Assembly: GCF_900009135.1 (NCBI RefSeq)
Contig: NZ_LT797710.1
Span: 125,897 to 189,896, forward strand
Direction of reading: 5' to 3'
DNA from: Planktothrix sp. PCC 11201
GTDB lineage: Bacteria; Cyanobacteriota; Cyanobacteriia; Cyanobacteriales; Microcoleaceae
Length of the DNA stretch: 64,000 nt
Under the pieces are notes generated by a model that saw only the letters and a program-made list of their open reading frames with translations, searched no databases and was not told where the DNA came from. A program made the position numbers and the translations under genes. Below, in pieces: positions 63,811 to 64,000 of the stretch. Positions within the stretch are counted from its first letter, which is position 1; every line of letters starts with the position of its first letter.

Positions 63811-64000
63811 TTAGTCTGCCAAAAGATTTGCAATTGCTTCTTCCGCAGTGCCACAAAAAGCTGTGCCATTTTTCTTGGCTTCTCGTGTCAGCTTGACAGA
63901 TTTTAGTATTTCTTGTTCTTGTAACTCTAGCCGGCGTTTTTGCAGAAACTCAATCAGTTGATCTCGTTCTTCTGAAGTTAAATTATCAAATGTATTAATC
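63811..64000 (-). CDS. Antitoxin of the RelE/YafQ-type toxin, partial
   Basis: The reading continues off the window end. The visible C-terminal 62 residues include TFDNLTSEERDQLIEFLQKR, LELQEQEILKSVKLTREAKK and TAEEAIANLLAD, then the stop 3 bp before the toxin ATG. This is a short helical antitoxin in the normal order, antitoxin first. The family cannot be named from this half. It is apparently intact in the visible part. Confidence 0.7.
   Translation of the reverse strand, partial: INTFDNLTSEERDQLIEFLQKRRLELQEQEILKSVKLTREAKKNGTAFCGTAEEAIANLLAD

Overview
The window is chromosomal DNA of a filamentous-type cyanobacterium, most like Planktothrix or a related Oscillatoriales; the genus is an inference. 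The direct evidence is a psbA gene for photosystem II D1, the HIP1 octamer GCGATCGC scattered throughout, a groESL operon with both a K-box and a CIRCE operator, cyanobacteria-specific families (PxcA, GUN4 domain, DUF3370, DUF2862, OpcA, XisH/XisI), and dispersed heptanucleotide and palindromic repeats. Most genes are single-copy core or widespread cyanobacterial genes, interrupted by accessory patches.

Layout. 1-2300: heat-shock groES-groEL. 2450-7320 (minus): pgsA, an Hsp70-like actin-fold ATPase and a large acidic coiled-coil protein. 7740-10440 (plus): a cAMP-receptor-type regulator, a DUF2232 membrane protein and a CobT-like protein, with a recent 86-bp tandem duplication at the first junction. 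10490-16980: tRNA-Leu(UAG), then an accessory patch (STAND NTPase, divergent membrane protein, HicBA toxin-antitoxin pair, UPF0175 remnant), psbA, and an IS630-family element that ends a truncated hsdM. The terminators of tRNA-Leu and psbA are nearly identical 46-bp sequences bracketing this patch. 17860-22010: DUF3370 protein and divergent alaS. 22160-24380: an AT-rich, overlapping ATPase plus putative nuclease pair, the best candidate for an undescribed defence-type system. 24560-36000: membrane and signalling genes, including a bestrophin, a cyclic-nucleotide-binding protein, a transporter-HEAT protein, an ArsA/Get3-like ATPase with a C-terminal small-heat-shock-type domain, a PMT-type glycosyltransferase and a response-regulator/histidine-kinase protein.

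36230-39380: opcA and zwf, the entry to the oxidative pentose phosphate pathway. 39590-45020: TPR-glycosyltransferase 61 and a secreted zinc metalloprotease, followed by two abutting MITE-like elements. 45390-49000: DHH phosphoesterase, a second DUF3370 protein and a second IS630 copy that differs from the first by one visible base. 49120-52420: small membrane protein, pxcA, GUN4-domain protein and xisH/xisI. 52470-58780: RND efflux pump, lipoprotein adaptor, membrane protein and a CsoR/InrS-type metal sensor.

59360-64000 is a toxin-antitoxin and repeat-rich patch: BrnT with its partner, DUF433, a DUF6883 remnant and DUF4926, then a group II intron with an RT-maturase-HNH protein. The intron sits in antisense orientation inside a RelE/YafQ-type toxin gene. 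The two halves of the toxin gene can be read on either side of it, and the partner antitoxin runs off the window end.

Two processes dominate the window: housekeeping and photosynthetic functions arranged in short operons, and repeated invasion by mobile DNA (two IS630 copies, MITEs, a group II intron, short repeats) that has broken hsdM, the RelE-type toxin, a DUF6883 gene and a UPF0175 gene.
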